From the NCBI GenBank assembly GCA_020058405.1, contig JAGVEE010000066.1, positions 1-5,634 of the forward strand: a stretch of 5,634 nucleotides of DNA, written 5' to 3'. Under the pieces are notes generated by a model. The model did no database searches. It was not told the DNA's origin and saw only the letters and a list, made by a program, of their open reading frames with translations. This stretch comes from Sphingobacteriales bacterium. Its GTDB lineage: Bacteria; Bacteroidota; Bacteroidia; Sphingobacteriales; Sphingobacteriaceae. This document shows positions 5,536 through 5,634 of the stretch, piece after piece. The stretch's first letter is position 1. Every line of letters starts with the position of its first letter. The translations under genes and the position numbers were made by a program.

Positions 5536-5634
5536 GGGGCTGCTTGGAATTGACAGGGTGGCAGATTTGAATGTAAGCATGCAGGGTTTTGTTAGGATCC
5601 CCTTTAAAGAAACTTTCATACAATAATTGGCGAA
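5536..5634 (+). ncRNA. ssrA: tmRNA (transfer-messenger RNA), 5' part, cut by window edge
   Basis: tmRNA frees stalled ribosomes by acting as alanyl-tRNA and then as a short message for a degradation tag. Seen: the 5' acceptor strand GGGGCTG at 5536-5542, the tRNA-like-domain segment GGAATTGACAGGG at 5546-5558, matching the conserved GGATTCGACGGG region, and GTAAGCATGCAGGG at 5573-5586, matching the conserved GUGCAUGCCGAGG region. An AGGG (5583-5586) with CCCT (5600-5603) can form the first stem of pseudoknot PK1. GGC at 5629-5631 is the likely resume codon, at RNA position 94 (E. coli uses 90), followed by GAA. The predicted tag thus begins Gly-Glu, as in the GE-type tags of Bacteroidota. The rest of the tag, PK2-PK4 and the 3' tRNA-like half lie outside the window. 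Confidence 0.92.

Noticed and set aside
1..5634. A new multi-gene system such as a defence or mobile island
   Set aside because: Neighbouring genes are functionally unrelated, separately promoted and of similar base composition; no transposase, integrase, terminal repeats or effector-immunity pair is visible.

Overview
The window looks like chromosomal DNA of a member of the phylum Bacteroidota, order not resolved. The DNA is AT-rich. Three intergenic regions carry an exact TAnnTTTG -7 element, starts lack clear Shine-Dalgarno sequences, one secreted protein ends in a type IX secretion (T9SS) sorting domain, and the tmRNA start and resume codon fit Bacteroidota forms. Nothing indicates a prophage, plasmid, IS element, CRISPR array or defence island.

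Layout: (1) Positions 1-1521, minus strand, hold the first 507 residues of a fused alpha/beta E1 component of a 2-oxoacid dehydrogenase. The gene has no stop here and leaves the window at its left edge. (2) Positions 1522-1628 are a divergent intergenic region with a likely minus-strand promoter and an 18-bp palindrome. (3) Positions 1629-3533, plus strand, encode a secreted peptide:N-glycosidase F (PNGase F) homologue with all three catalytic acids, two accessory beta domains and a T9SS C-terminal domain. (4) Positions 3644-4123, plus strand, encode a small exported DUF1573 protein behind a clear promoter, followed by a strong intrinsic terminator. (5) Positions 4202-5395, plus strand, encode a class I/II PLP-dependent aminotransferase starting just after that terminator. 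(6) Positions 5396-5535 hold an ssrA-type promoter and octanucleotide repeats in both orientations. (7) From 5536 to the right edge is the 5' part of ssrA (tmRNA), cut right after the resume codon and second tag codon.

The genes do not form an obvious pathway. The E1 enzyme and aminotransferase are central or amino-acid metabolism, the PNGase F homologue is an exported glycoprotein-processing enzyme, DUF1573 has no known function, and tmRNA rescues stalled ribosomes. Each gene appears to be its own transcription unit, with possible read-through from the DUF1573 gene into the aminotransferase.

No new multi-gene system is visible. The points most worth a second look are the altered thiamine-diphosphate/metal motif and long inter-domain linker in the fused E1, the modular T9SS-exported PNGase F, the octamer repeats placed between the ssrA promoter and the mature tmRNA end, and the terminator sitting almost against the aminotransferase start.
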